Origin: an uncultured Saprospiraceae bacterium
GTDB taxonomy: Bacteria > Bacteroidota > Bacteroidia > Chitinophagales > Saprospiraceae
Direction of reading: 5' to 3'
Length of the DNA: 64,000 bases
Assembly: GCA_937981555.1 (NCBI GenBank)
Contig: CALJOK010000077.1
Location: forward strand, 1-64,000
Shown here: piece by piece, positions 34,154-42,100 of the stretch
Layout: every line of letters begins with the position of its first letter
Numbering within the stretch: the first letter of the stretch is position 1
Translations under genes and position numbers: made by a program
The notes under the pieces: model-generated
Databases searched by the model: none
What the model was told of the DNA's origin: nothing
What the model saw: only the letters and a program-made list of their open reading frames with translations

Positions 34154-34408
34154 ATGAATAATTTAAAAGCATTTGATTTAAATATCGGAAATGTAATGAT
34201 GAGATTTTACCTGATGATGGCAGTCGTGATCGTTGCGGGATTTTCAGGATACTGGTTGGTGGCACTCTTGGCACTTCCTATTTTTCTTTCAACTATCATG
34301 GGAATCAGTTTTACAAAAAATAATAAAAAGATGAGTTCTAAAGAAAGATCAATAGAATATTCACCTCTTACAAGTACTCCAAGAGCTGACCTTCCCAACG
34401 TCGCATAA
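34154..34408 (+). CDS. small membrane protein of the regulon
   Basis: 84 residues: MNNLKAFDLNIGNVMMRFYL, then two hydrophobic segments (about 16-34 and 37-53) and a polar serine/threonine-rich tail. It recalls DUF2892-type two-helix proteins but lacks their start signature. The ATG at 34154 is set by the promoter position. Expressed alone, between the oxidase assembly genes and the convergent REC-CRP regulator. Function unknown; its promoter ties it to low-oxygen physiology. Confidence 0.65.
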   Translation: MNNLKAFDLNIGNVMMRFYLMMAVVIVAGFSGYWLVALLALPIFLSTIMGISFTKNNKKMSSKERSIEYSPLTSTPRADLPNVA

Positions 34409-34442
34409 AAAAATCAAAAAAGTAATTTGGAGCATTTATTTT

Positions 34443-34485
34443 TCCCAACTTCAATTTTTTAAATTGGAGTTGGGTTTCTTTTTTT
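34443..34485 (+). terminator. intrinsic terminator
   Basis: CCCAACTTCAATTT/AAATTGGAGTTGGG stem and T-tract after the small membrane protein. Confidence 0.9.
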
Positions 34486-34496
34486 TATACTTAGCA

Positions 34497-34549
34497 TCAA
34501 AAAGAAAAGCCCAATATTTAATTCTTATAATTGAATATTAGGCTTTTCT
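34497..34549 (-). terminator. intrinsic terminator of the REC-CRP gene
   Basis: AGAAAAGCCCAATATTTAATT pairs with AATTGAATATTAGGCTTTTCT, with a T-tract on the minus strand. Confidence 0.85.
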
Positions 34550-34569
34550 CTGGTTGGTATATTTAGCGC

Positions 34570-35616
34570 CTATCCAGGCAGATCTCGTAATTTTTCTAAT
34601 TGTAAAATACTAATGTTGCTATAATCTATATCTACCAATCCTTCATTTTTAAAATCAGTCAAAGTACGAATGACACTCTCTTTAGCTGTCCCAACGATAC
34701 TTGCTAGATCTTCTCGAAGGATAGTAATAGAAGTTTCTCCATCTGTATTTTTTGACAAATCCACCAACGCTTCAGCTACTCTTTTCCGAATAGAATTATA
34801 AGCAAGACTCAATAATTTCTCTTCTTGGTCTTCCATGTTTTTGGCCAACATCTTGATGAAGCGTGCCGCAAAATTTTGATTGTAATGAAGCATTCTAAAG
34901 AAATCATCTTTAGGAATATGACTGAGTACAGTTCCTTCCATGGCAGCAGCTGATTCAGCATGAGGAGACTCTTGAATCATGGATAAATAGCCTAAGAATT
35001 CTCCAGATTCATGAACGCCCGTGATATATTCTTTGCCCCACTCATTCGTTTTATAAGTCTTTACTTTTCCCGAAACGATAAAATACAATTGTCTTGGACG
35101 TTCACCTTCTTGATAAATTTTTTCTTTCTTTTTGAACTCCTTTGTCGTTCGCTCTTCTGTTAATTTATCTAATTCTTGTTGTCCACGAGCTTCATTGATA
35201 AAGGCAGTTAACCCTTGATTGGTTCCGTCAAATGCTTTTTTGATTCGGTCACTTTTTTTGATTCTTCTTTCGATCACATCTAACAATTCAGACTGATCAA
35301 AAGGTTTAGTGATATAATCATCCGCACCTAGATTCATCCCTTTTCGAAAATCACTTCGTTCCGCTTTGGCAGTTAAAAAGATAAAAGGAATCTCAGCCGT
35401 TTTTGGTTTTTTTCCTAAAATATTCAATACCCCATAGCCATCGAGTTCAGGCATCATCACATCACAAAGAATCAAATCAGGAGTGTCCGTTAATGCTTTT
35501 TGTACACCAATTTTTCCATTCTCAGCAGTAACTGTTTCGAAGTTAGAGAGTTCTAATATTTCTGCCAAGTTCTCTCTGACTTCTAAATTATCTTCTATGA
35601 TTAAAATCTTTTTCAT
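34570..35616 (-). CDS. response regulator fused to a CRP/FNR-type DNA-binding protein
   Basis: 348 residues. REC domain (1-120): acidic pocket E8/D9, phospho-acceptor D52 in LCDVMMPELDG, T82 and K104. Linker helix (about 125-155). Effector-type beta-roll (about 160-265) without the cAMP phosphate-binding arginine and without FNR-type Fe-S cysteines; the only cysteine is C51. CRP-type helix-turn-helix (about 298-326) with recognition helix KESVIRTL, whose E313 and R317 correspond to the E and R that read TGA half-sites in CRP, FNR and FixK. Activation by phosphorylation is thus likelier than by ligand or cluster. The gene is preceded by its own pair of boxes, so autoregulation is likely. Confidence 0.93.
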   Translation of the reverse strand: MKKILIIEDNLEVRENLAEILELSNFETVTAENGKIGVQKALTDTPDLILCDVMMPELDGYGVLNILGKKPKTAEIPFIFLTAKAERSDFRKGMNLGADDYITKPFDQSELLDVIERRIKKSDRIKKAFDGTNQGLTAFINEARGQQELDKLTEERTTKEFKKKEKIYQEGERPRQLYFIVSGKVKTYKTNEWGKEYITGVHESGEFLGYLSMIQESPHAESAAAMEGTVLSHIPKDDFFRMLHYNQNFAARFIKMLAKNMEDQEEKLLSLAYNSIRKRVAEALVDLSKNTDGETSITILREDLASIVGTAKESVIRTLTDFKNEGLVDIDYSNISILQLEKLRDLPG

Positions 35617-35656
35617 AATAATTTTTTTCGTTTATAAGTGATGAGTTTTTCCAAAA

Positions 35657-35722
35657 CAAAGAACTCCAATTCAAACCTAGCTAAAGATGATAAATATCAC
35701 CAAAAGCTAATGATTTTTATCA
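35657..35722 (-). promoter_or_regulatory. double-box promoter of the REC-CRP regulator
   Basis: TGATAAATATCA (35688-35699) and TGATTTTTATCA (35711-35722), 23 bp apart. A weak -7 element GTTCTTTG (minus strand, 35657-35664) keeps the 36.5-bp spacing. Confidence 0.7.
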
Positions 35723-35770
35723 AGATAAAAAAAAAGTAATCTATTCAACTTGTGGTTATTATTCAACTTC

Positions 35771-35816
35771 TGATTTATCATGACAAAGGTAATGATTCAT
35801 AAAGTGATGATAATCA
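35771..35816 (+). promoter_or_regulatory. irregular box cluster before the three-USP operon
   Basis: TGATTTATCA (35771-35780, two bases short), TGACAAAGGTAA (35781-35792) and TGATGATAATCA (35805-35816). No TAnnTTTG element lies at the standard distance; AATGTTTT at 35816-35823 would fit the middle site. The arrangement is atypical, possibly a mix of activation and repression. Confidence 0.45.
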
Positions 35817-35835
35817 ATGTTTTAAATATTGAAAA

Positions 35836-36669
35836 ATGAAAAAAATTCTTGTTCCAACAGACTTTTCGGAAAATTCTAAATGCGCATTAAATTATGCAAT
35901 TGAGTTAGCTGAACAATTGAATGCTCTAATAACAGTCGTTCATGTTTATCATCCTTCTATCAATCATATGAATGAATATATGATTATTACAGATAATGAA
36001 TTGGAGGCGATTAGCAGAGAACGACTTGATGAGTTTGTCAAAAATGAAAAATTGAAGAAGCAAAATGAAGTGATGGTTGCTGATCGAATAGAGCAAAAAT
36101 TAGAGATAGGATTTGCTGCAGAAAAGTTGGTTAATATGTCCAAGAGTGGGGAGTACGATATGATCGTGATGGGGGCAACTGGTTCGACAGGATTGTTGGA
36201 AATGGTTTTTGGAAAAGTATCTCTTCATGTGGCACAATCATCTGCTTGTCCTGTTTTGTTAATTCCTGCTGGAGTTCGTTTTGAACCTATTCAAGAAATA
36301 ATGTATGCGATAGAATACGAATTGGTTAATGAAAATTGTCTACTTCAATTAGAAAAATTATCCAATAAGTTGGTAGCAAATGTTCACCTCGTGCATGTCT
36401 ATGAAGACATTAAGAAAAAGTCAAATGGGGCAAAATCTTCTTTGGTGGAAAAAACATTTCAACAAAAAGTGCCAAACCTAAAATTTACGATGGAAGCGAT
36501 TAGTAGTGACTCGGTGGTGCATGGATTAAAAGAATATGCAAGGGAGAAAAATATGGATTGGATGGTTTTGGTAAAACCTCAACGCAAGCTTTGGCAACGA
36601 CTATTGCATAGCAGTAAAGCCAATGAAATTATTATGAATCCTCAAATCCCATTAATGGTAATGCATTAA
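35836..36669 (+). CDS. tandem universal stress protein (first of three)
   Basis: 277 residues. First UspA domain: KKILVPTDFSENSKCALNYA and MGATGSTGLLEMVFGKVS, where the usual GS of the ATP signature is GK. Second domain ends WQRLLHSSKANEIIMNPQIP. It is a close paralogue of the next gene (similar length, nearly the same last 35 residues), so recent tandem duplication is clear. First gene of a three-USP operon with gaps of 35 and 29 bases. Confidence 0.9.
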   Translation: MKKILVPTDFSENSKCALNYAIELAEQLNALITVVHVYHPSINHMNEYMIITDNELEAISRERLDEFVKNEKLKKQNEVMVADRIEQKLEIGFAAEKLVNMSKSGEYDMIVMGATGSTGLLEMVFGKVSLHVAQSSACPVLLIPAGVRFEPIQEIMYAIEYELVNENCLLQLEKLSNKLVANVHLVHVYEDIKKKSNGAKSSLVEKTFQQKVPNLKFTMEAISSDSVVHGLKEYAREKNMDWMVLVKPQRKLWQRLLHSSKANEIIMNPQIPLMVMH

Positions 36670-36704
36670 TAATTTAGTTTTTAGAAAAAATAAAACTTGA
36701 GAAT

Positions 36705-37544
36705 ATGAAAAAAATATTAGTTCCTACAGATTTTTCTGAAAATGCTTCCTCCGCATTTTTATATGCGATGGAGTTAGCAGAAAGTTTAAATGCGATGGTT
36801 ACGGTGGTGCATATTTATCATCCATCAGCTAATCATCTCAACGAATTTTATATTCCTTCTGATGACGAAATACAAAAAATAAGTGAAGAACGATTAGACA
36901 ATTTTGTTGCGAAAGACTATTCAAAAAACATAGAAGAGGTAATTGTAGCAACGATGGTTGAGCAAAAATTAATCATTGGATTTGCTGCGGATCAATTAGT
37001 GGAAATGTCAAAGTCAGGTGAGTATGATTTGATTGTGATGGGAGCAACTGGTTCGACAGGAGTCTTAGAAAAAGTCTTTGGAAAAGTTTCTCTTTATGTT
37101 GCGCAGCGAGCAGTTTGTCCGGTGTTACTCATTCCATCAGGTGTACTTTTTCGACCAATCAAAAGGTTCATGTATGCAAGTGAATATCAATCTGCAGATG
37201 AAAAAGTATTGGTGAAAATTGGTGAATTTTCTAACCTCCTTAATGCGAAGATTCATTTAGTTCATGTTTATGATAAAACAGAAACACCAATAGCAGGGAA
37301 TCATTTAGCTCATTTTTTATTAGAAAAAGCATTTCAATTAAAGGCTCCTTGGTTGCAATTTAAAATGGATTCCGTCAAGAGTGATACCGTTGCTCATGGT
37401 TTGGAAACCTATGCTCAAGAGCATAATATGGATTGGATGATCTTGGTAAAACCACAACGAAAATTTTGGCAACGACTATTGCATGTAAGTAAGACCAATG
37501 AAATTATCATGAATCCTCAAATTCCATTGATGGTCATGCATTAG
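36705..37544 (+). CDS. tandem universal stress protein (second of three)
   Basis: 279 residues, the closest paralogue of the preceding gene: KKILVPTDFSENASSAFLYA, GFAADQLVEMSKSGEYDLIV, MGATGSTGVLEKVFGKVS, and the tail WQRLLHVSKTNEIIMNPQIP. Both lack the serine of the ATP signature, suggesting altered nucleotide binding in this pair. Co-transcribed with its neighbours. Confidence 0.9.
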   Translation: MKKILVPTDFSENASSAFLYAMELAESLNAMVTVVHIYHPSANHLNEFYIPSDDEIQKISEERLDNFVAKDYSKNIEEVIVATMVEQKLIIGFAADQLVEMSKSGEYDLIVMGATGSTGVLEKVFGKVSLYVAQRAVCPVLLIPSGVLFRPIKRFMYASEYQSADEKVLVKIGEFSNLLNAKIHLVHVYDKTETPIAGNHLAHFLLEKAFQLKAPWLQFKMDSVKSDTVAHGLETYAQEHNMDWMILVKPQRKFWQRLLHVSKTNEIIMNPQIPLMVMH

Positions 37545-37573
37545 TTTTTTTTCAAAAATAAAATATCCAAATT

Positions 37574-38383
37574 ATGAAAAAAATATTAGTTCCTACAGAT
37601 TTTTCTGAACACGCCAATAATGCACTTCGGTACGCTATTAATATTGGAAATTACTGTGAAGCAGAAATTGAATTATTGCATGTCTATGAAATGAAAGCTG
37701 TTGTTGTTTCTACTACAAGGGTAAGAGAATATCAAAAAGAAGATGCCGAGCGAGACCTTGCCAATAACATTCGTTCCTTCGAAGATTTAATTTTTGGGAA
37801 AACGATTTTGAATGGCCGAGCGATTGATGGCAATCCAATTGATGTTATTTGTAGTCTTGCAAATAACGAAGACTTCGATATGATTGTAATGGGAACTCAA
37901 GGTGCGAGTGGATTAAAGGAAATTTTTTTAGGGAGTAAAACTTCAGGAGTGATGAAGTATACTCATACCCCCATTTTAGCAATTCCAAATGGTTTTAATT
38001 ATCGTCCAATCAAGGATATAACTTTTGCGGTGGATTCAGGAATAGTGGCAGATGATGAAGTACTTTATCCACTTTTAGAGTTAGCGAAACTCTATAAATC
38101 AAATGTCAAAATTGTGCATTTGGAGAAAGAGAAAATGGTGGTTGGTTATGATCCAGGGATTGGCATTTCATTGGAAGACATTCCACATTCTTTTCATCGG
38201 ATCTCAGGCTCAAGTGATGTGAATGAAGTGATTAATGTTTTTGTCTTCGAGGAGAATTCAGACATGCTGTGTATGATTCGAAGAGATCGAGATTTTTGGT
38301 CAAATCTATTTCATCGAAGCGTAACGACGAAGGAAGTTTTTGATAGTCCTGTGCCGCTTTTGATTTTAAGAGATGTTGTTTGA
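37574..38383 (+). CDS. tandem universal stress protein (third of three)
   Basis: 269 residues: KKILVPTDFSEHANNALRYA and the intact nucleotide signature MGTQGASGLKEIFLGSKT. The second half (about 145-269) is divergent, ending FWSNLFHRSVTTKEVFDSPV. It is less similar to the first two, so it is an older copy. The operon ends here; no strong terminator was found in the 80 bases after it. Confidence 0.9.
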   Translation: MKKILVPTDFSEHANNALRYAINIGNYCEAEIELLHVYEMKAVVVSTTRVREYQKEDAERDLANNIRSFEDLIFGKTILNGRAIDGNPIDVICSLANNEDFDMIVMGTQGASGLKEIFLGSKTSGVMKYTHTPILAIPNGFNYRPIKDITFAVDSGIVADDEVLYPLLELAKLYKSNVKIVHLEKEKMVVGYDPGIGISLEDIPHSFHRISGSSDVNEVINVFVFEENSDMLCMIRRDRDFWSNLFHRSVTTKEVFDSPVPLLILRDVV

Positions 38384-38466
38384 GAATAACCAAAACCATA
38401 AATAACAGAAGACTATATATTTAATCAATCAACTAAGTGATTGAAAGTCAACGTTTTATTAAGTGG

Positions 38467-38531
38467 TGATGAAAATCACCATTTGATTTGATAGAAGTCA
38501 ATACCCACCTTTTTTTTCCTTCCTAACTTTG
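38467..38531 (+). promoter_or_regulatory. double-box promoter of the lipoprotein at 38561
   Basis: TGATGAAAATCA (38467-38478) and TGATAGAAGTCA (38489-38500), 22 bp apart. TAACTTTG is at 38524-38531, 36.5 bp. Confidence 0.88.
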
Positions 38532-38560
38532 ATATATCATTAACGATTAAAAGAGGAAAG

Positions 38561-39379
38561 ATGAAAAAAATAAATACCATTAATAATTTTTTTATAAATC
38601 GGAAAGTGTCATTCGGCAATTATTCCATCAAGAGTTTGTTACTTTTTGTTTTCCTTTTTTCACTAGCGAGTTCTTGTGAAGAAGATAATGTAAATGTATT
38701 GTTACAAGATATGGCTGAGTTTGATAAAGCATACATTCCAGTACTATATTATGTGCGACAAGGTGAAATGGATAACGCAAAAAGAGCTGTTTTTTTCCTA
38801 AATCATTCTTGGCAAAAAGTTAATCGAAAATACAAAAGCCTAAATCCAGAAAATGATGATTGGCAAGAAACATTTCGAATGACAGATGCGTGGTTATCAG
38901 ATGCTTATTTTTCAATAGATGCGATGCAACCAAAAGAAGCTTACATTTTTTTAGATCATGTTCGATATCAAATGATGGATTTGCGATTAAAAAATAATAT
39001 CGATTATTATTTAGATGATGTGTGGGAGTTTGAGGCATCATTAGATTTGGCGGAAGAAGTAGCAGTAGATCAAATGCTTTGTTTGTTAGACTATTGTGAA
39101 TTTGAAGACATTGTCAAAGACTTAAATGATCAATGGAAGATAGTGACGAAGGCAAAAGTAGACGCTGAATTATTTGACTTAAATACTGACGATTTAAAAG
39201 TATTGAATAATCAAAAGAAAAGCTTGCAAGAAGCAATTACTGTTTTTAATCAAGCCGTTCAAGAAATGGAAGGAGAGAATCTGGCAATGACCGCTACTTT
39301 TTTAAGACAAGCATATTTAGAATATCTAGCTGGGTTTGGAGATTTTATTAGCTCTAAACATTATTACGCTAGCCGTTGA
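38561..39379 (+). CDS. putative lipoprotein of unknown function
   Basis: 272 residues. An extended N-region precedes a hydrophobic stretch (about 25-38) and the lipobox LASSC (C about 39), so it should be lipid-anchored. The mature part is acidic and all-helical, probably a four-helix-bundle type (GEMDNAKRAVFFLNHSWQKV, EAYIFLDHVRYQMMDLRLKN). No family recognised. Immediately after the lipid cysteine the sequence EEDNVNVLL contains an exact copy of the dispersed 15-mer. Single-gene unit with a textbook double-box promoter. Confidence 0.75.
   Translation: MKKINTINNFFINRKVSFGNYSIKSLLLFVFLFSLASSCEEDNVNVLLQDMAEFDKAYIPVLYYVRQGEMDNAKRAVFFLNHSWQKVNRKYKSLNPENDDWQETFRMTDAWLSDAYFSIDAMQPKEAYIFLDHVRYQMMDLRLKNNIDYYLDDVWEFEASLDLAEEVAVDQMLCLLDYCEFEDIVKDLNDQWKIVTKAKVDAELFDLNTDDLKVLNNQKKSLQEAITVFNQAVQEMEGENLAMTATFLRQAYLEYLAGFGDFISSKHYYASR
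38689..38703 (+). repeat. dispersed 15-mer, copy 5 (exact)
   Basis: TGTAAATGTATTGTT, encoding NVNVLL just after the lipoprotein cysteine. Confidence 0.7.
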
Positions 39380-39416
39380 AATCTTGAAAAAAACACAAAG
39401 TGCGTGTGTTAGTTAG

Positions 39417-39451
39417 GAGAGTGGATTCTTCTTAGAGGAATTTGCTCTCCG
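39417..39451 (+). terminator. hairpin after the lipoprotein gene
   Basis: GGAGAG...CTCTCC outer arms with an inner ATTC/GAAT pairing; the T-run is weak. It resembles the ccoP/ccoG hairpin. Confidence 0.55.
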
Positions 39452-39482
39452 ATTTCGAAACTTAAAGTAAAATTTTAAAAAC

Positions 39483-39917
39483 ATGAATACAGAAAAAATA
39501 ATTCAAGACATCATGACTACCAATTTAGTGACGGTAGCTCCAGAGGATTCTTTTGGAGAAGTGAAATTACTATTTGACAAAAACGACTTCCATCATTTAT
39601 TGGTGGTGAACGAAGAAAAAGAGTTGATTGGAATTATCAGTTTGGAAGATTTATGGAGAACAGCTTATCATGTTTCTTTTGTGACTACGGGGCAAACTTT
39701 CTCTAAAGACTGGTATAACAATTATCAAGTCAAGCACATGATGACCAAAAAACCAATGACGATTGAACCTGAAGATACATTAGGTCTAGCGGCTGATATT
39801 TTCAAGGCGAACAAATTTCGAGCACTTCCAGTATTGGATGGAAAGGAGTTAATTGGCATCGTCACGCCTTATGATTTGATGCAGTATGCTTTTAATGATG
39901 TTTCTATTTCTAAATAA
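39483..39917 (+). CDS. CBS-pair protein
   Basis: 144 residues: two CBS motifs (IMTTNLVTVAPEDSFGEVKL...HHLLVV and MMTKKPMTIEPEDTLGLAAD...RALPVL). The spacer WRTAYHVSFVTTGQTFSKDWYNNYQVK matches that of the minus-strand CBS protein at 42101-42535 (NLAYQLSNETAGKTYSNKTYNN), so these two are a paralogue pair. The next CBS gene begins 12 bases later. No box promoter precedes it. Confidence 0.88.
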   Translation: MNTEKIIQDIMTTNLVTVAPEDSFGEVKLLFDKNDFHHLLVVNEEKELIGIISLEDLWRTAYHVSFVTTGQTFSKDWYNNYQVKHMMTKKPMTIEPEDTLGLAADIFKANKFRALPVLDGKELIGIVTPYDLMQYAFNDVSISK

Positions 39918-39929
39918 ATAAAAATTAAA

Positions 39930-40376
39930 ATGATGAATACTCCAATTAAAAATTTAATGACTACCGACGTAATTACCATTCGTCCAAATGACTTGATGAT
40001 AGTAGCTAAGGAGGTTTTTGAGGCTAATACATTTCACCATATTCCTGTGATTGATGAAGACGAACAATTAGTTGGGATTCTTAGTCGACATGATTATAAT
40101 AAGATGCTGACGTCTTTTTCAGTTTTTAAAAATTCTAAAGCTGATGTGGCTAATCGGAAATTTATGATGTCGATGTTAGTTAAAGATGTGATGACCAAGT
40201 TGGTAGCTAAACTACATCCAGAGGATCCGATTTCTGTGGCGCTAGGTATTTTTAAAGAAAATTTATTCCATGCCTTGCCTATCGTAGATGAAGAGAATCG
40301 AATAGTTGGAATGCTCACTACATTTGATTTGTTGACCTATGCTTACGATGAAAAAAGATTATTAAATATAAGATAA
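39930..40376 (+). CDS. CBS-pair protein
   Basis: 148 residues: LMTTDVITIRPNDLMIVAKE...HHIPVI and VMTKLVAKLHPEDPISVALG...HALPIV, the second followed by VGMLTTFDLLTYA. It is co-transcribed with the preceding CBS gene (12-base gap), so two adenylate-sensing modules are made together and may pair as a heterodimer. Confidence 0.88.
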   Translation: MMNTPIKNLMTTDVITIRPNDLMIVAKEVFEANTFHHIPVIDEDEQLVGILSRHDYNKMLTSFSVFKNSKADVANRKFMMSMLVKDVMTKLVAKLHPEDPISVALGIFKENLFHALPIVDEENRIVGMLTTFDLLTYAYDEKRLLNIR

Positions 40377-40475
40377 ACATAAAAACAACTAGTCAGAAGT
40401 GAATCAATGTTACTCTCTCGTGGGGGTAGCATTTTTTCATGAGAAATTGTAAAAGGATTGTTATAGAAATAAAAA

Positions 40476-40504
40476 AGGTGATTTTCTGTCAAAGAAAATC
40501 ACCT
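40476..40504 (-). terminator. intrinsic terminator
   Basis: AGGTGATTTTCT/AGAAAATCACCT stem with a T-run on the minus strand. It ends the 40535-40912 transcript. Confidence 0.75.
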
Positions 40505-40534
40505 GAAGAATAAATATATCTGAATACTGTTTAT

Positions 40535-40912
40535 CTATTTTGCGAGTAAATTATCTTTATTTCCTAAAATCTTTCCTCGATTATTTTGCTCCTCCAAAGT
40601 CCAAACATCTGTCACCCAAGTCTGCAACCAATTCCCATGTGACTTACGATAAACTTGCACATTCAAACCAAAATTATCTTGAAATAATTTTTCAAAAACA
40701 CCAACCGGAATTGCTCCATCCGTAGGTATAAAGCCTTCTGTGTTATTGTCTCGTACTTCTTCAACAGTCAGTTCAATATCTAAAATGTCTGCTTCATTTG
40801 ATCCGTTTCCTTCGTCGTGAGGTTTACGGAAGAATTCAATTTTCAAATATGGAAAAACCTGGTTGAATTCTTTTTGCAAATCTTTTAATTGTTTGGAATT
40901 ATTAATTTTCAT
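40535..40912 (-). CDS. conserved protein of unknown function, USP-associated family (copy 2)
   Basis: 125 residues, paralogue of 20668-21042: KQLKDLQKEFNQVFPYLKIE, a variable acidic middle, FEKLFQDNFGLNVQVYRKS, and TDVWTLEEQNNRG near the end. The ATG at 40912 (MKINNSKQ) is chosen by alignment with copy 1 and because an upstream start would overlap the -7 element. Double-box promoter. The repeated pairing with USP and CBS genes suggests a shared role, still unknown. Confidence 0.7.
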   Translation of the reverse strand: MKINNSKQLKDLQKEFNQVFPYLKIEFFRKPHDEGNGSNEADILDIELTVEEVRDNNTEGFIPTDGAIPVGVFEKLFQDNFGLNVQVYRKSHGNWLQTWVTDVWTLEEQNNRGKILGNKDNLLAK

Positions 40913-40924
40913 CTTTTTTTTCTG

Positions 40925-40989
40925 TAAAATTAGTCCATGCATATCCTTTTATCATTGATGAAAATCAATGGAGAAGATGATATTTATCA
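40925..40989 (-). promoter_or_regulatory. double-box promoter of 40535-40912
   Basis: TGATGAAAATCA (40956-40967) and TGATATTTATCA (40978-40989), 22 bp apart. TAATTTTA on the minus strand is at 40925-40932, 36.5 bp. Confidence 0.85.
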
Positions 40990-41017
40990 AATAGTAAAAA
41001 AAAGGAAAATCAAGAGG

Positions 41018-41082
41018 TGACAAAAATCACTATTAAGGATGAGGAAAGTCAATATTAAAAAATGCCAAAAAGCGGATCTTGG
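41018..41082 (+). promoter_or_regulatory. double-box promoter of the USP at 41105
   Basis: TGACAAAAATCA (41018-41029) and TGAGGAAAGTCA (41040-41051), 22 bp apart. The -7 element is poor (GATCTTGG, 41075-41082) at the standard place. Confidence 0.65.
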
Positions 41083-41104
41083 GTTTAAATAAAAACTCGA
41101 AAAC

Positions 41105-41959
41105 ATGAAAAATATTTTAGTACCTACAGACTTTTCAGGATGCGCAGAATATGCAATAGATTTAGGATTCGCCTTCGCTGAATTTTTTGATGCCACCTTA
41201 CATCTTTTTACTAGTATTGATCTTCCCGATGATTGGGATGCAATGTCAGAGGAAGAAAAGAGTAAGCTACCTGAAAAACAACAACTTCTTGAAAATGCAA
41301 ATGTATTGTTAGGAGAATGGAGAGAAAGAGCAAATCGAGAAGGGATTAAGTTTAAAACAATTATTTCAGGCGGAAAGTTTCTAACAGCATTACAAAACCA
41401 AGTAACTGAAAATAAAATAGATTTTGTAGTAATGGGGTCACATGGGATTAGTGGGAAGCAAGAATACTTTATCGGATCTAATACTCAAAAAGCTATACGG
41501 AAGTTACACGTGCCTATTTTTGTTGTTAAAAATCCACTCAAGCAGTATGCATTTAAGAATGTAGTTTTTGCATCTAATTTCGATGCAAATGAGAAAGAAC
41601 CATTTCTCAAGTTTTTAGATTTTATCAAATGGTTTACGCCTGAGACTATTCACCTTTTATCAATCAATACTTCAGGTTGGTTTGGTCAACCATCGTTATT
41701 GATGAATGAAGCGATGAAAGATTTTAAAAAATTATGTGAAGGTTATAATTGCAAAACACATTTTTATCGAGACTTATCAGTAGACGTTGGAGTTAGGCAT
41801 TTTGCTAAAGAAGTGGAGGCAGATTTGATCGTTGTCTCCAATCAAAACCGACGATCATTAAAACGAATTTTCTCTGGAAGCAATGTAGAGGCTTTGGTAA
41901 ATCATTGTGAAATGCCAGTATTGAGTCTTGACTTTGCAGACGTACCAGTAGAGGTCTAA
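41105..41959 (+). CDS. tandem universal stress protein
   Basis: 284 residues, close paralogue of 14560-15420: KNILVPTDFSGCAEYAIDLG, MGSHGISGKQEYFIGSNT with the intact ATP signature, and a second domain with VSNQNRRSLKRIFSGSNVEA. It contains a one-mismatch copy of the dispersed 15-mer at the position equivalent to that in its paralogue (ENANVLLGEW versus ENVNVLFEKW). Single-gene unit with its own promoter and terminator. Confidence 0.9.
   Translation: MKNILVPTDFSGCAEYAIDLGFAFAEFFDATLHLFTSIDLPDDWDAMSEEEKSKLPEKQQLLENANVLLGEWRERANREGIKFKTIISGGKFLTALQNQVTENKIDFVVMGSHGISGKQEYFIGSNTQKAIRKLHVPIFVVKNPLKQYAFKNVVFASNFDANEKEPFLKFLDFIKWFTPETIHLLSINTSGWFGQPSLLMNEAMKDFKKLCEGYNCKTHFYRDLSVDVGVRHFAKEVEADLIVVSNQNRRSLKRIFSGSNVEALVNHCEMPVLSLDFADVPVEV
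41296..41310 (+). repeat. dispersed 15-mer, copy 6 (one mismatch)
   Basis: TGCAAATGTATTGTT inside the USP gene. This copy may share ancestry with copy 1 because the genes are paralogous. Confidence 0.6.
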
Positions 41960-42005
41960 TTACTTAAGATAGTGTTTGAAACAATAAGTAAGTTGGTTGT
42001 TTCAC

Positions 42006-42038
42006 AAGCCTACATCTTTTTGAGATGTAGGCTTTTTT
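42006..42038 (+). terminator. intrinsic terminator
   Basis: AAGCCTACATCT/AGATGTAGGCTT stem, 5-base loop, T-tract. It ends the USP transcript. Confidence 0.92.
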
Positions 42039-42053
42039 GTTAGGAGTAGTATT

Positions 42054-42068
42054 TGTGAATGTATTGTT
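42054..42068 (+). repeat. dispersed 15-mer, copy 7 (one mismatch, intergenic)
   Basis: TGTGAATGTATTGTT just after the USP terminator, outside any gene. Confidence 0.6.
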
Positions 42069-42100
42069 AGGCACTTCAAGTGCTTTATAAATTGACCATG

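Noticed and set aside
34570-35616. Direct oxygen sensing by an FNR-type iron-sulfur cluster
   Set aside because: The protein has only one cysteine (C51, in the receiver), so it cannot hold the four-cysteine cluster of FNR.
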